Shown here: piece after piece, positions 1-8,668 of the stretch
Layout: each line of letters starts with the position of its first letter
How positions within the stretch are numbered: the first letter of the stretch is position 1
Source: Nocardia jinanensis
GTDB taxonomy: Bacteria > Actinomycetota > Actinomycetes > Mycobacteriales > Mycobacteriaceae
Direction: 5' to 3'
Assembly: GCF_014645735.1 (NCBI RefSeq)
Contig: NZ_BMMH01000023.1
Location: 1-64,000 of the forward strand
DNA: 64,000 bases
Notes under the pieces: model-generated
Databases searched by the model: none
Told to the model about the DNA's origin: nothing
What the model saw: the letters and a program-made list of their open reading frames with translations, nothing else
Position numbers and translations under genes: made by a program

Positions 1-62
1 CCGCCGTTCAGGCCTCGAAAGCGCATGCGCCGAAGGCGCGAGTCTCGAGGCCTGAACGGCGG
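1..62. repeat. perfect 18-bp inverted repeat (REP-like hairpin)
   Basis: Positions 1-18 and 45-62 are exact reverse complements, separated by a 26-base GC-rich loop that contains the smaller palindrome GCGCATGCGC. The stem could form a very stable hairpin in either strand, so it may be an intergenic REP-type palindrome or a transcription terminator for a gene left of the window. There is no T-tract on either side to favour a terminator. Confidence 0.6.
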
Positions 63-150
63 GACTGAGGGGGCCTCAACCCCGCGACGCCGCAGGCGGC
101 GCCAAAAACACAGCACCTTCACGAGTGGGCCCGCATCACCACCTTTGCGA

Positions 151-261
151 CAACTCCACCCCTGGCCCCGCATTGCCCACAACTCCACCCCTGGCCCCGC
201 ATTGCCCACAACTCCACCCCTGGCCCCGCTTTACCCACAACTCCACCCCCGACCCCGCATG
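151..261. repeat. 29-bp tandem repeat, about 3.8 copies
   Basis: A C-rich 29-base unit starting with CAACTCCACC repeats head to tail at 151-179, 180-208, 209-237 and 238-261. Copies 1 and 2 are identical, copy 3 differs at two positions, and copy 4 is shorter and diverged. It lies 100-200 bases upstream of the lycopene cyclase-like gene. No start codon, spacer pattern or stem fits a CRISPR. It is probably a minisatellite; whether it affects the downstream promoter is unknown. Confidence 0.75.
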
Positions 262-358
262 AACAGCCGACCTACCCTCCTCCCACCAGCGCACCTCTCG
301 ACGCTGTCCACCCATCAGCGGTTGTGGCCTGTTGCTCTCCCCCGCCCCACCCCGTTGA

Positions 359-1570
359 ATGCAGGACATGTCAGAGAGCGTGGTCCGGGAGTTCGATATC
401 TGTGTCGTGGGACTGGGTCCCTCCGGCCGGGCCCTCGCCTACCGCGCTATCGTGGCCGGGCTGCGCGTGGCCGCCGTGGACCCCCGCCCCGACCGCCTCT
501 GGCCGCCGACCTTCTCCTGCTGGATCGATGAACTTCCGGATTGGTTGCCGCACAGTGTGATCGCGAGCCGGATCCCCACCCCCGTGGTCTGGACGACCTC
601 CGAGATCAAGATCGAGCGCCCCTACTGTGTGCTGTCGAAGCCGCTGCTGCGTGACGCGCTGCCGCTGGACGACGCCCGGGTCTATGCGGGGCGGGCGACC
701 CGGGTGGACGCGCGCGAGGTCGAGCTGGCCGACGGGACGGTGATCCGCGCGGCGGTGGTGGCGGATTCGCGCGGTATGCCGGCGCTCGGCAACCGGCGCG
801 CGGCCAGTGCGCACGGGATCTTCGTGAACGCCGAAACCGCGGCGCCCATGGTGGGCGACGGTGAGGGACTGCTGCTGGATTGGCGGCCGGAGAACGGCGC
901 CGGCCCCGATGAGCCGCCCTCGTTCCTGTACTCGGTGCCGCTCGGCGACGGCACCGTGATCTTCGAGGAGACCAGCCTCGGGTTGCGGGGCGGGATGCCG
1001 CAGCACGAGCTGCGTAAACGCACCCTCGCGCGACTGGCCGCGCACGGTATCGAGCTGACCGGCGAGGAGCCGAGCGAGGCCGCCCACTATCCGCTGGACA
1101 CCCCGCCCCCGAAGAACGGCGTGGGCCGGGTGGTGCCCTACGGATCGCGCGGCGGGATGATGCATCCGTGCACCGGCTACAGCGTGGCCGATTCCTTCGC
1201 GCTGGCCGATACCGCGGTCACCGCGATACTGGCCGGGGAAGATCCGATCGGCGCGCTGTGGCCGTGGCAGGCCCGCCTCACCTACTGGATGCGGTCGCGC
1301 GGACTGTGGGGGCTGGGCAGGCTGACGACCGAGCAGTCGATCGCCATGTTCGATTCCTTCTTCTCCGCGTCACCGCGCGCGCAGCGCGCCCTGCTGTCGT
1401 CACACGACGACTACACGGCGCTGGGCGCGGTGCTGTTCAACACGGTCTCCCATACCTGGCCGTTCCGCTGGCGCTACGACCTGGTCGGCTGGACCAATCG
1501 CGACCGCTGGGCCGGCTACCCGTTCGCACCGGCTACTTCCGAGACCAGATCCTCCGGATCCCGGAAGTAG
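359..1570 (+). CDS. lycopene cyclase family flavoprotein
   Basis: A 403-residue protein of the CrtL/CrtY-type lycopene cyclase family, which converts linear lycopene ends to beta-rings using a bound flavin without net redox. The N-terminus carries the dinucleotide-binding motif VVGLGPSGRA (about residues 14-23) with an acidic residue ending the second strand (VDPRP), then the family-like FSCWIDELPDW segment. Length is normal for the family. ATG at 359 and ATG at 368 are both possible; the AGGA at 363-366 sits too close to the second to decide. It ends 10 bases from the convergently transcribed ABC permease. No phytoene synthase or desaturase is nearby, so pathway assignment rests on the family alone. 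A related FAD-dependent oxidoreductase is the alternative. Confidence 0.8.
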   Translation: MQDMSESVVREFDICVVGLGPSGRALAYRAIVAGLRVAAVDPRPDRLWPPTFSCWIDELPDWLPHSVIASRIPTPVVWTTSEIKIERPYCVLSKPLLRDALPLDDARVYAGRATRVDAREVELADGTVIRAAVVADSRGMPALGNRRAASAHGIFVNAETAAPMVGDGEGLLLDWRPENGAGPDEPPSFLYSVPLGDGTVIFEETSLGLRGGMPQHELRKRTLARLAAHGIELTGEEPSEAAHYPLDTPPPKNGVGRVVPYGSRGGMMHPCTGYSVADSFALADTAVTAILAGEDPIGALWPWQARLTYWMRSRGLWGLGRLTTEQSIAMFDSFFSASPRAQRALLSSHDDYTALGAVLFNTVSHTWPFRWRYDLVGWTNRDRWAGYPFAPATSETRSSGSRK

Positions 1571-1580
1571 CCGACCACGG

Positions 1581-2450
1581 TCAGCCGCTGTTCTCGGCGG
1601 ACTTCCGGTAACCGCGGATCGCGGGATAGCCGAACACCACGATGGCCCCGGCCACCCATAGCAGCGTGTCGACGAGCGGTTCGGCGACCGGGCCGCCGTA
1701 GGACAGCCCCTTCATCGCCTCGATGGCGCAACTCATCGGCTGGTTCTCCACGGTCGACCGCAACCAGCTCGGGTAGGCGAGCACCGGGACGAACCCGGAG
1801 TTGAAGAACAGCAGCAGGTTCATGACGATCCCGACCAGCTGGACCAGCAGCGGACCCTGGGTGATGGTCGCGATCGCGGTGATGAACACCGCGAAAGCGA
1901 TACCGAACAGGATCGGGATTCCCATGAGGCCGAGCGCGGCCCACGGGCCCTGATCGAAGCGGAATCCGAGGGCGAAACCCACGGCGATGATGATGATCGT
2001 GGTGATCGCGATCCGGATGGCCTCGGCGAACAGCCGGCCGGTCAGGCCCGCCGCACGATGGATCGGCATGGTCCAGAACCGGCCGAGCAACCCGGTGGCC
2101 TTCTCGACCTTGAAGCCCAGGGCGCTGACCACCGCACCCGTCATCGCCGCGACGAGGGTGATCATCGGGACGGTGCCGTAGATGGCGGGCTTACCCGTGA
2201 AACCGGAGATGGAGTCGTCGAGCACGATCCAGAACATGACCAGGGTCAGTGCCGGGTAGACGATGGTCTGGATGGTGGTGGCCGGATCACGCAGCCAGGC
2301 TGTCAGCAGGCGTTTGCACTGGATGGAACTGTGCACCGCCCACACCACCGGAGACCGCTCGGACCGTGCGGTCACCCGCGGCAGGTCGAGCGCGGCGATA
2401 TGCGGCGATTCATCGGTTCCGGTATCCACGGGTCGTTCGATAACGCTCAT
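1581..2450 (-). CDS. ABC-2 type transporter permease (DrrC-like)
   Basis: A 289-residue integral membrane protein with about six hydrophobic segments after a roughly 60-residue cytoplasmic N-terminus, typical of the ABC-2/daunorubicin-resistance permease family. It is the last of three genes on the minus strand. Its ATG overlaps the TGA of the preceding permease by four bases (ATGA at 2447-2450), so translation is coupled. With the second permease and the ATPase it should form a DrrABC-type exporter, a class used for hydrophobic drugs and complex cell-envelope lipids. Substrate is unknown. The NRPS genes are about 9 kb away, so a link to them is only speculation. Confidence 0.85.
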   Translation of the reverse strand: MSVIERPVDTGTDESPHIAALDLPRVTARSERSPVVWAVHSSIQCKRLLTAWLRDPATTIQTIVYPALTLVMFWIVLDDSISGFTGKPAIYGTVPMITLVAAMTGAVVSALGFKVEKATGLLGRFWTMPIHRAAGLTGRLFAEAIRIAITTIIIIAVGFALGFRFDQGPWAALGLMGIPILFGIAFAVFITAIATITQGPLLVQLVGIVMNLLLFFNSGFVPVLAYPSWLRSTVENQPMSCAIEAMKGLSYGGPVAEPLVDTLLWVAGAIVVFGYPAIRGYRKSAENSG

Positions 2451-3331
2451 GCCCGCCTCACACTCGCCCAGACCGCGAACGGCGTGAACACCGCGGCGGC
2501 ACCGATCAGCCAGAACAACCCCACTCGCAGCACATCCCAGGTCACGCCGTCACCGGCCATATCGCGCAGCGCGTAGGCGAACTGGGTGATGGGCTGGTTG
2601 CGCACGAACGGCCGGACCCATTCGGGAAAGCCGGTCTCCGGAACGAAACCGCACGACATCATGCCGAAGATCAACGTCGGCAACGTGAGCGCCTGGCTCA
2701 GCGACGCCGGGCTCTTGGTCAGACTGCCCAGCCCGTCCGCGCCGACCGCCAGCACGGTCCCGACGGCGATCGCGAAGGCACAGAACCCCACGGTCTGCCC
2801 CCAACCCCCGGTGAACTCGAAACCGATGATGTGGCCGTAGATCAGGGCCGCGATCAGGGAGACGGTCGAGCGGACCAGGCCCGCGGCGATTCGCGAGGTC
2901 AGCGGTACCAGCAGGCCGATCGGCATGGTCTGCAACCGGGTACTGAACCCGGTGAGCGCCTCGACCGCGGCCAGCTGCGCGTTGGACATCATGGTGAACG
3001 CCATGGTCTGCAGCACCACGATCGGCATGACGAACTGCGCGTAGTCGATGCCCTGGAACTGCATCACATAGCGCAGCGGCAGATAGAAACCGACGGTGAA
3101 GACGAGCGGCATCACGATCGCGGCGATCAGTTCGCCCTTGGTCGCCATGGTCCAGACGACGCGGCCGGTGAGCGCCCGCCACTGCGCGAACGAGGACACC
3201 CGCGTACGCGAGGACTCGCCGAACAGGTCCGGCCGCGATAGCGCGGGAGCGCGCACGAGGTGCCCTTCGGGCATGGGCGAGGGCCCTGCGTGGTCACGCG
3301 TCGCTACCGCCTCACGACCCGACTCGCTCAT
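2447..3331 (-). CDS. ABC-2 type transporter permease (DrrB-like)
   Basis: A 294-residue membrane protein with a hydrophilic N-terminus (about 60 residues) and six predicted membrane segments, the ABC-2 permease arrangement. The start is set at the ATG at 3331, which overlaps the TGA of the ATPase gene (3328-3331). The frame stays open further upstream to about 3775, but that part is an off-frame reading of the ATPase gene. It is the middle gene of the ATPase-permease-permease operon and likely forms a heterodimer with the following permease. Confidence 0.87.
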   Translation of the reverse strand: MSESGREAVATRDHAGPSPMPEGHLVRAPALSRPDLFGESSRTRVSSFAQWRALTGRVVWTMATKGELIAAIVMPLVFTVGFYLPLRYVMQFQGIDYAQFVMPIVVLQTMAFTMMSNAQLAAVEALTGFSTRLQTMPIGLLVPLTSRIAAGLVRSTVSLIAALIYGHIIGFEFTGGWGQTVGFCAFAIAVGTVLAVGADGLGSLTKSPASLSQALTLPTLIFGMMSCGFVPETGFPEWVRPFVRNQPITQFAYALRDMAGDGVTWDVLRVGLFWLIGAAAVFTPFAVWASVRRA

Positions 3332-4491
3332 GCCGGGTCGCCCGGCTGTTCGGCACGGCCCGGATGGCCGGTGATCGACAGGAACACATCGTCGAGCGAG
3401 GGGCGGCGCAGGCCGATATCGGCCAGCGCGATATCGGCGGCGTCCAGGCGGCGCAGCGCCTCGGCCAGCGTGGCCGCGCCCTCGGGGGCCGGGATGGACA
3501 ATCGTTCGGCACCGCCGAGGCTCAGCGCGAGCGCGGGCGGAACCAGATCCCCCAGGGCTGTGGCGGCCCGGCCCACCTGGGTCGGGTCCAGCGGTACCAC
3601 CTCGCAGTAGCTGCCGCCGGTCTTCTCCTTGAGCTCGTCGGCGGTGCCCTCCGCGATCACCGTGCCCTTGTCGATCACGATGATGTTGTCCGACAGCACA
3701 TCGGCTTCTTCCAGGTACTGGGTGGTGAGCAGGACGGTGATGCCCTGCTCTTTCAGCGCGCTCACCAGATCCCACACACCCTGGCGGCTGCGCGGGTCGA
3801 GACCGGTGGTCGGTTCGTCGAGGAACACCACCTCCGGCCGGACCACCAGGCCGCAGGCGATATCCACCCGCCGCCGCATACCGCCGGAGTACTGGCGCAC
3901 CGGACGGCGACCGGAGGCCACGAGATCGAATTCGGCCAGCAGCGCGTCTGCGCGCTTACGGGCCGCCGATTTGCCCAGACCCATCAGCCGGCCGAACAGC
4001 TCCAGGTTTTCCCGGCCGGACAGATTCTCGTCGAGGGCGGCGTACTGGCCGGTCATCATGATCGACCGGCGCACCCCCGCGGGATCCTTACGAATATCGT
4101 GACCGGCCACGACGGCAGTCCCGGAATCGGGGCGCAGCAGGGTGGACAGGATCTTCACAGCGGTGGTCTTGCCCGCGCCGTTGGGACCGAGGATCCCGAG
4201 CACGGTGCCGCGCGCGGCGGCGAAGCTCACCCCGCGCAACGCGTGCACATCGCCGAAGGATTTGGTGATGTTCTCGACGCGGACGGCGTGGGTGGAAGCG
4301 GTCGCGGCGGGGCCGGAGCCGTTGGTGTGGGCGTACGCGGAAGCCGCTGGTGCGCGGCCGGTCCCGGACTCCGATACGTCCCCGATCCGGGGTTCCGGTG
4401 TATCCCCACCGGGCGGGCGGGAATCCACCGAACGAGTCGGCGGGGCATTCTCGCCGGTGACTGTCCCGGCTTCGTTCGAACTCGGCATCAA
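3328..4491 (-). CDS. daunorubicin-resistance type ABC transporter ATP-binding protein (DrrA-like)
   Basis: A 387-residue ATPase that powers the two permeases downstream. Visible motifs are Walker A GPNGAGKTT (about residues 100-108), the signature QYSGGMRRR (about 200), Walker B VVFLDEPTTGLD, and the switch histidine replaced by glutamine in LLTTQYLEEAD, as is usual in DrrA-type proteins. The C-terminal 80 residues match the extra domain of DrrA ATPases. The N-terminal 65 residues before HAVRVENITKSF are low-complexity, rich in Gly, Pro and Thr, so the true start could lie later; ATG at 4488 is an alternative. First gene of a three-gene operon with four-base overlaps. Confidence 0.9.
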   Translation of the reverse strand: MMPSSNEAGTVTGENAPPTRSVDSRPPGGDTPEPRIGDVSESGTGRAPAASAYAHTNGSGPAATASTHAVRVENITKSFGDVHALRGVSFAAARGTVLGILGPNGAGKTTAVKILSTLLRPDSGTAVVAGHDIRKDPAGVRRSIMMTGQYAALDENLSGRENLELFGRLMGLGKSAARKRADALLAEFDLVASGRRPVRQYSGGMRRRVDIACGLVVRPEVVFLDEPTTGLDPRSRQGVWDLVSALKEQGITVLLTTQYLEEADVLSDNIIVIDKGTVIAEGTADELKEKTGGSYCEVVPLDPTQVGRAATALGDLVPPALALSLGGAERLSIPAPEGAATLAEALRRLDAADIALADIGLRRPSLDDVFLSITGHPGRAEQPGDPA

Positions 4492-4718
4492 CTCTCCACT
4501 TCGGCCGGATGGGGCTGCGGGGTGACCGGCGCACCGGTATCCCCGTGGATGATCCCTGGCGCCGGGCGCGATGTTACCGACTGGGATACGGTGCGCTGGA
4601 GCGCCGCCACTACCCCGAGCCGGGTCGAATCAATTGTGCCTTTGCTCACAGCAGCGCTGTGGCCGGTCATCCACCCTGGTCGGCGGTGCAAGGACAGTCG
4701 AGGGGCAGTACCGGTGTC

Positions 4719-4752
4719 TTGTCGGCGCTACGTCACCACCATAATCTGAGTT
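4719..4752 (+). promoter_or_regulatory. possible promoter for a leaderless aldehyde dehydrogenase mRNA
   Basis: CATAAT at 4740-4745 resembles a -10 hexamer, and TCTTGT or TTGTCG lies 15-17 bases upstream (4717-4724). A transcript would then begin at or within a few bases of the ATG at 4755. There is no Shine-Dalgarno sequence before that ATG, which fits a leaderless message, common in actinobacteria. The 4492-4754 gap is shared with the divergent ABC operon, for which no clear promoter was picked out. Confidence 0.35.
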
Positions 4753-4754
4753 CC

Positions 4755-6272
4755 ATGGCCGATACCGCGCAGCCCGAGGTGGCGGCGCGTTCGGGAGGAT
4801 CCGGCCGACCGAGCGTGCTCACATCCCACGACCCCCGCACCGGCGAGGTCGTGGGCAGCTATGCCGTCGCCGGACCCAGCGACCTCGAACGCGCGGTCCA
4901 CTCCGCACGAACGGTCGAGAACTGGTGGTCGACAGCGGGTTTCGGAACCCGTAAACGATTGCTCTTGGAGTGGAAACGGATAATCGCGCGCCGCGCCGCG
5001 CAATTGGTGGAGATCCTCCGCGAGGAGACCGGCAAACCCGAGGCCGACGCCGCGATCGAGGTCATGCTCGCCGTGGAGAATCTGGATTGGGCGGCCCGGA
5101 ACGCGAACCGGGCGCTGGGCAGGCGCTCGATCGCCTCCAACTGGCTCACCCGTAATCAGCGGGCCTCGGTCGGCTATCTGCCGCTCGGCGTGATCGGCGT
5201 CCTGGGCCCCTGGCAGAACCCGGTTTTCACCCCCATGGGTTCGATCGCCTACGCCATGGCGGCGGGTAACACGGTGGTCTTCAAACCGCACGAGGTGACC
5301 AGCGGCACCGGACTGTGGCTGGCCGACACCTGGCGTGAGGTCGCCCCGGACCGCCCGGTCCTCACGGCGCTCACCGGCGACGATTCCACCGCGGCCGCGC
5401 TGTGCCGGTCCGGGGTCGACAAGATCGCGTACGCGGGGCCGGAAGCCGAAGGCCGCGAGGTGATCTCACTGTGCGCCCAGACCATGACCCCCGTGGTGAT
5501 CGAGAACTCCGGCAAGGGCGCGATGATCGTGCACGTCGACGCGAAACTCGACGACGCCGCCGACGCCGCGGTGTTCGGGGCGATGGCCAACGCCGGGCAG
5601 AACGCGACCGGTGTCCAGCGAGCCTATGTCGCCGCCTCGGTCTACGACCAGTTCCTCGGCCTCGTCACCGCCCGGGCACGCGCGCTCAAACCGGGCGCGG
5701 ACCGGCGCTCGTCCTATGGGCCGATGATCCTGGAATCGCAGACCGAGGTGGTGCGCAAACAGGTCCGTGACGCGCTGGCGCGCGGTGGCCGCGCGGTCGT
5801 CGGCGGGCTGGATTCGATCCGCGAACCGTATGTCGAGCCGATCGTGCTGGTCGACGTACCGGAGGAGAGCACCGCCATCACCGAGGAGGGGATCGGCCCG
5901 GTCCTCATCGTGAACAAGGTGCGCGATCTCGACGACGCGGTGACCCGGATCAACGACGCGGGCCGCGGTATCGCGGTTTCGGTGTTCACCCGCGATATCG
6001 CCGAGGTCGAGATCTATGCCGAACGCCTGCGCGCCGGGGTGGTCACGGTCAATACGGCCACCACCTATGCCAGTATCCCGGCACTGCCGTTCGGCGGGAT
6101 CGGTGAGTACGGTCAGGGACACAGCCACGGCGTACACGGTCTACGCGAATTCAGCCGGACCCTGTCGATCGCGCGCAACCGGTACGGGGAACCATTGGGC
6201 CTGTCCAGTCTCAACCGCAATGTGCGGCGGTTGCGGCTGGCGCGCACTGTTTTCCGGTTCCGGCACGGCTGA
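4755..6272 (+). CDS. aldehyde dehydrogenase family protein lacking the catalytic cysteine
   Basis: A 505-residue member of the NAD(P)-dependent aldehyde dehydrogenase superfamily. The fold-level motifs are present: AAGNTVVFKPHE, the general-base region VIENSGKG, and the late EEGIGPVL and PFGGIGEYG segments. The active-site block reads NAGQNATGVQR, with Ala where the family has the nucleophilic Cys (usual pattern GQxC). The oxyanion asparagine region reads PWQNP instead of PWNxP. Classical thioacyl chemistry therefore looks impossible, although length and overall sequence are normal. It may be a pseudo-enzyme or use other chemistry. The start is ATG 4755; the frame upstream does not look coding. 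It is divergent from the ABC operon and convergent with the MerR gene. Confidence 0.85.
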   Translation: MADTAQPEVAARSGGSGRPSVLTSHDPRTGEVVGSYAVAGPSDLERAVHSARTVENWWSTAGFGTRKRLLLEWKRIIARRAAQLVEILREETGKPEADAAIEVMLAVENLDWAARNANRALGRRSIASNWLTRNQRASVGYLPLGVIGVLGPWQNPVFTPMGSIAYAMAAGNTVVFKPHEVTSGTGLWLADTWREVAPDRPVLTALTGDDSTAAALCRSGVDKIAYAGPEAEGREVISLCAQTMTPVVIENSGKGAMIVHVDAKLDDAADAAVFGAMANAGQNATGVQRAYVAASVYDQFLGLVTARARALKPGADRRSSYGPMILESQTEVVRKQVRDALARGGRAVVGGLDSIREPYVEPIVLVDVPEESTAITEEGIGPVLIVNKVRDLDDAVTRINDAGRGIAVSVFTRDIAEVEIYAERLRAGVVTVNTATTYASIPALPFGGIGEYGQGHSHGVHGLREFSRTLSIARNRYGEPLGLSSLNRNVRRLRLARTVFRFRHG

Positions 6273-6326
6273 CCGCGATCGTCCCGGTCGCTCCCGTATC
6301 ACGCCTTGCAACAGTGCTGTCCGCCG

Positions 6327-7055
6327 TCACACATCGGAGCTTCGAGCAAGCCGGGTGAGCCGATCCCAGGCGGGTGAAGTGATACCGATCGAGCCGGTGA
6401 CCAGACGGAGGAGTTCCGGATCCAGCGGCGGCGGCGTACTGCCCGCCTCACCACTCCGGCCGGCCGTCCAGCACGCGGTACGCTCCGCCAGGTCCGGCAG
6501 TCGCGGATCATCGGGCGACCAGTCGAACGCGAGATCGTAATCGAGATACAGAGCGGCGAATTCCGGATCACCGAGGGCATCCAGCTTGTCGGCGACCCAG
6601 CCCGCAGCCTGCTCCGGCGCCACCGATTGCAGCAGGATCCAGATATCTCGCTCCATTCGAACGGCTCGCGCGCTCGCGCCCAGTCCTCGCAGCCGATCGA
6701 GATATCCGGCGACCTCCGCGGAGACGAAGAGCCGGTCGCCTTTTTCCAACTCGGCGATCCGGGCGCGGGTACGCCGGATCTCCTCGGCGCGTTCGACGAG
6801 CGCGGCGTCGATCTCGGCGACCGCGGCGGCGAACTCGCCGGGACCTGCGGCGAGCAACTCCTTGATACGGGCCAGCGGTACACCCGCCTGCGCCAGGGTC
6901 CTGATCCTGACCAGCTCGACGGCGTCCTCGGCCCGGTAACGCCGGTAGCCGGAGGAGTCGCGCGGCGGCTCGGGAAGCAGGCCGCGCTCGTGATAGACAC
7001 GTACGGCCTTGGTCGTGACGCCGGCGTATCGCGCGAGCTGACCGATGGTGATCAC
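6327..7055 (-). CDS. MerR family transcriptional regulator
   Basis: A 242-residue regulator. The N-terminal winged-helix domain reads ITIGQLARYAGVTTKAVRVY, followed by the wing SSGYRRYRAEDAVELVRIR and the dimerisation helix. The 120-residue C-terminal part is an effector domain of unknown specificity with no cysteine-rich metal site. The start is taken as GTG at 7055, preceded by GAAGGGA; this places the HTH at residue 1, as in the family. It lies 40 bases downstream of the beta-lactamase gene on the same strand. A MerR-type operator stands before that gene, so the regulator probably controls the two-gene operon including itself. Confidence 0.88.
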   Translation of the reverse strand: MITIGQLARYAGVTTKAVRVYHERGLLPEPPRDSSGYRRYRAEDAVELVRIRTLAQAGVPLARIKELLAAGPGEFAAAVAEIDAALVERAEEIRRTRARIAELEKGDRLFVSAEVAGYLDRLRGLGASARAVRMERDIWILLQSVAPEQAAGWVADKLDALGDPEFAALYLDYDLAFDWSPDDPRLPDLAERTACWTAGRSGEAGSTPPPLDPELLRLVTGSIGITSPAWDRLTRLARSSDV

Positions 7056-7095
7056 GTTGTTCCCTTCCGACGATTCGCCGCGCGATCCGTATCCG

Positions 7096-8475
7096 TCACC
7101 GGGCGCGGGCGAATATCCGGCCGGCGAGGTCGATGGCCACCACCGCACCGGATGCGTCCCGGGTAAAGTACCCGCGCTGTCCGATCAGGCCACCGGCCGT
7201 CACGATGTATTCGTCGGCGTCGCCGGGGAGCAGGCCGAGAGCCGCGGGCGGCAGATCGGGCGGCAGCTCGGTATCCGCGGCCGCGCGGACCTCCGGTTTG
7301 ATGGCACATCCGATCGCCATCGCCGACCCGTCGGTTTCGAGGGTGAGCCGCATCATCTCGTTCTCGTAGCGACCGGTGATCTCCGCCGCCCGCGCCGCGT
7401 CGTAGGGCAGCGGTTCCGGATCGTGGTCCACCACACCGAGAAAATGCCGCAGCGCCCACCGCACCGCGCCGCGATCGAATTCCAGGCCCGCGTCCGGCCC
7501 CGCGTTGGACATCACGATCACGGCGAAATCCCGCTCGGGCACGATCAGCAGATCGGCGAACTGGCCATTACCCGACCCCCCGTGCCCGATGGTCGCCACA
7601 CCGTCGATCTCGCGCAGGAACCAGCAGATACCGAATGCGTCGCCCAGCGTGCTCCCACGCAGTTCCACCGTCTGCTGCCGCATCCGGTGCAGCGCTGCGG
7701 TGGATATGAGCCGATCGCCGTCGGCGGTACGGCCGTCACCGAGGTGGAACCGCGCCCACCGCAGCAGATCACCGACCGAGGACACCGCACCGCCGCCGGG
7801 GTTGTTCGAACGGTTGTCCTTCCACTGCGTGGCCACGGCCGACGTGCCGTCCGCACCGGTGTTGTGGCCCACCGCGAACCGGCGGGTCATCACCTCGTTG
7901 TGGGAGTAGCAGCTGCCCGTCATGCCCACGGGTTCGAAGAGCAAGGTGCGCACGGCTCGTTCGAAGGTCTCCCCGGTGATGTTCTCGATGATCCGGCCCG
8001 CCAGGTTGAAACCGGCCTGGCTGTAGGACGCCCGGGCGCCCGGTTCGGCCAGCAGCGGTGCCGCCGCGAGCAGCTCGGCGTGCCGGGCCAGAGCATCGTC
8101 GCCCTCGCCGGTGTCGGCACCGAGTTTCCATTCCAGTCCCGCGGTGTGATTCAGCAGCTGCGATACGGTGATATCGCGCGCCGCCACACCGGGCGCGGCG
8201 AATTCCGGAACATAGCGCCGCACCGGCGCGTCCAGCTCCACGAGTCCCTGATCGACGAGTCGCACGAGTGCGGTCGCGGTGAAGGTCTTGCTCACGGACC
8301 CGAGCACGAAGCCGGTGTCCCGATCGACCGGGAGGGGGTTCTCCATACTGGTCACACCGTGGCATGCGAAGTACTCGCGGCCGTCGGCCCAGACGCCCAC
8401 CGCCACACCCGGCACCCCGAGTTCCGTCGCCGACGCCGCCACGAACTCCGTCAGTTTCTGTTCCATCTCGTTCAT
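7096..8475 (-). CDS. serine hydrolase, class C beta-lactamase family
   Basis: A 459-residue protein of the beta-lactamase/EstB/D-aminopeptidase family. The SxxK motif with the nucleophile is in SVSKTFTA (about residue 65). The second motif reads YSQAG rather than the usual YxN, and the third motif is GHGGSG. A C-terminal beta-rich domain of about 120 residues follows, as in D-aminopeptidase-like members. No signal peptide is evident, so the enzyme is probably cytoplasmic and more likely an esterase or peptidase than a true beta-lactamase. The ATG at 8475 begins MNEMEQKL and has no Shine-Dalgarno; the promoter upstream predicts a leaderless message. Co-transcribed with the MerR gene. Confidence 0.85.
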   Translation of the reverse strand: MNEMEQKLTEFVAASATELGVPGVAVGVWADGREYFACHGVTSMENPLPVDRDTGFVLGSVSKTFTATALVRLVDQGLVELDAPVRRYVPEFAAPGVAARDITVSQLLNHTAGLEWKLGADTGEGDDALARHAELLAAAPLLAEPGARASYSQAGFNLAGRIIENITGETFERAVRTLLFEPVGMTGSCYSHNEVMTRRFAVGHNTGADGTSAVATQWKDNRSNNPGGGAVSSVGDLLRWARFHLGDGRTADGDRLISTAALHRMRQQTVELRGSTLGDAFGICWFLREIDGVATIGHGGSGNGQFADLLIVPERDFAVIVMSNAGPDAGLEFDRGAVRWALRHFLGVVDHDPEPLPYDAARAAEITGRYENEMMRLTLETDGSAMAIGCAIKPEVRAAADTELPPDLPPAALGLLPGDADEYIVTAGGLIGQRGYFTRDASGAVVAIDLAGRIFARAR

Positions 8476-8483
8476 GGGCCGAT

Positions 8484-8514
8484 CGTCGAACCTTGCCCCT
8501 AGGGCAAGGTCAAG
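8484..8514 (-). promoter_or_regulatory. MerR-type operator/promoter of the beta-lactamase-MerR operon
   Basis: CCTTGCCC-CTA-GGGCAAGG at 8491-8509 is a perfect 8-bp inverted repeat with a 3-bp centre. Read on the minus strand it is immediately preceded by the -35 element TTGACC (8514-8509). A 19-bp spacer puts a weak -10 at 8489-8484, the long spacing typical of promoters untwisted by MerR activators. The predicted transcript start falls at or next to the ATG at 8475, so the mRNA should be leaderless. Confidence 0.75.
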
Positions 8515-8668
8515 CCCCTGCCCCGAACTTCCAGAACCGATGGGCCGTGATCGGAATACGACGAGGTCACCGACGCGGGCGAATGGACGGTTCGAGCCGA
8601 GTCCGGGCCGGCACCCGTTCGGCGACGGGCGGACATCGGACCGTGCGGAGCGGCTCGGCAAGTACCGA

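Noticed and set aside
151..261. Tandem repeats as a CRISPR array
   Set aside because: The units are directly adjacent with no unique spacers and there are no cas genes.
371..1165. Long antisense reading frame over the lycopene cyclase-like gene
   Set aside because: Low-complexity shadow of the high-GC coding strand, no ribosome site and no recognisable domain.
3332..3775. N-terminal extension of the DrrB-like permease
   Set aside because: The extension is an off-frame reading of the ATPase gene (Arg/Gly-rich); the ATGA overlap at 3328-3331 gives a natural start.
1581..4491. DrrABC exporter as the dedicated exporter of the NRPS product
   Set aside because: It is separated from the NRPS genes by about 9 kb of unrelated, separately regulated genes; nothing in the sequence ties them together.
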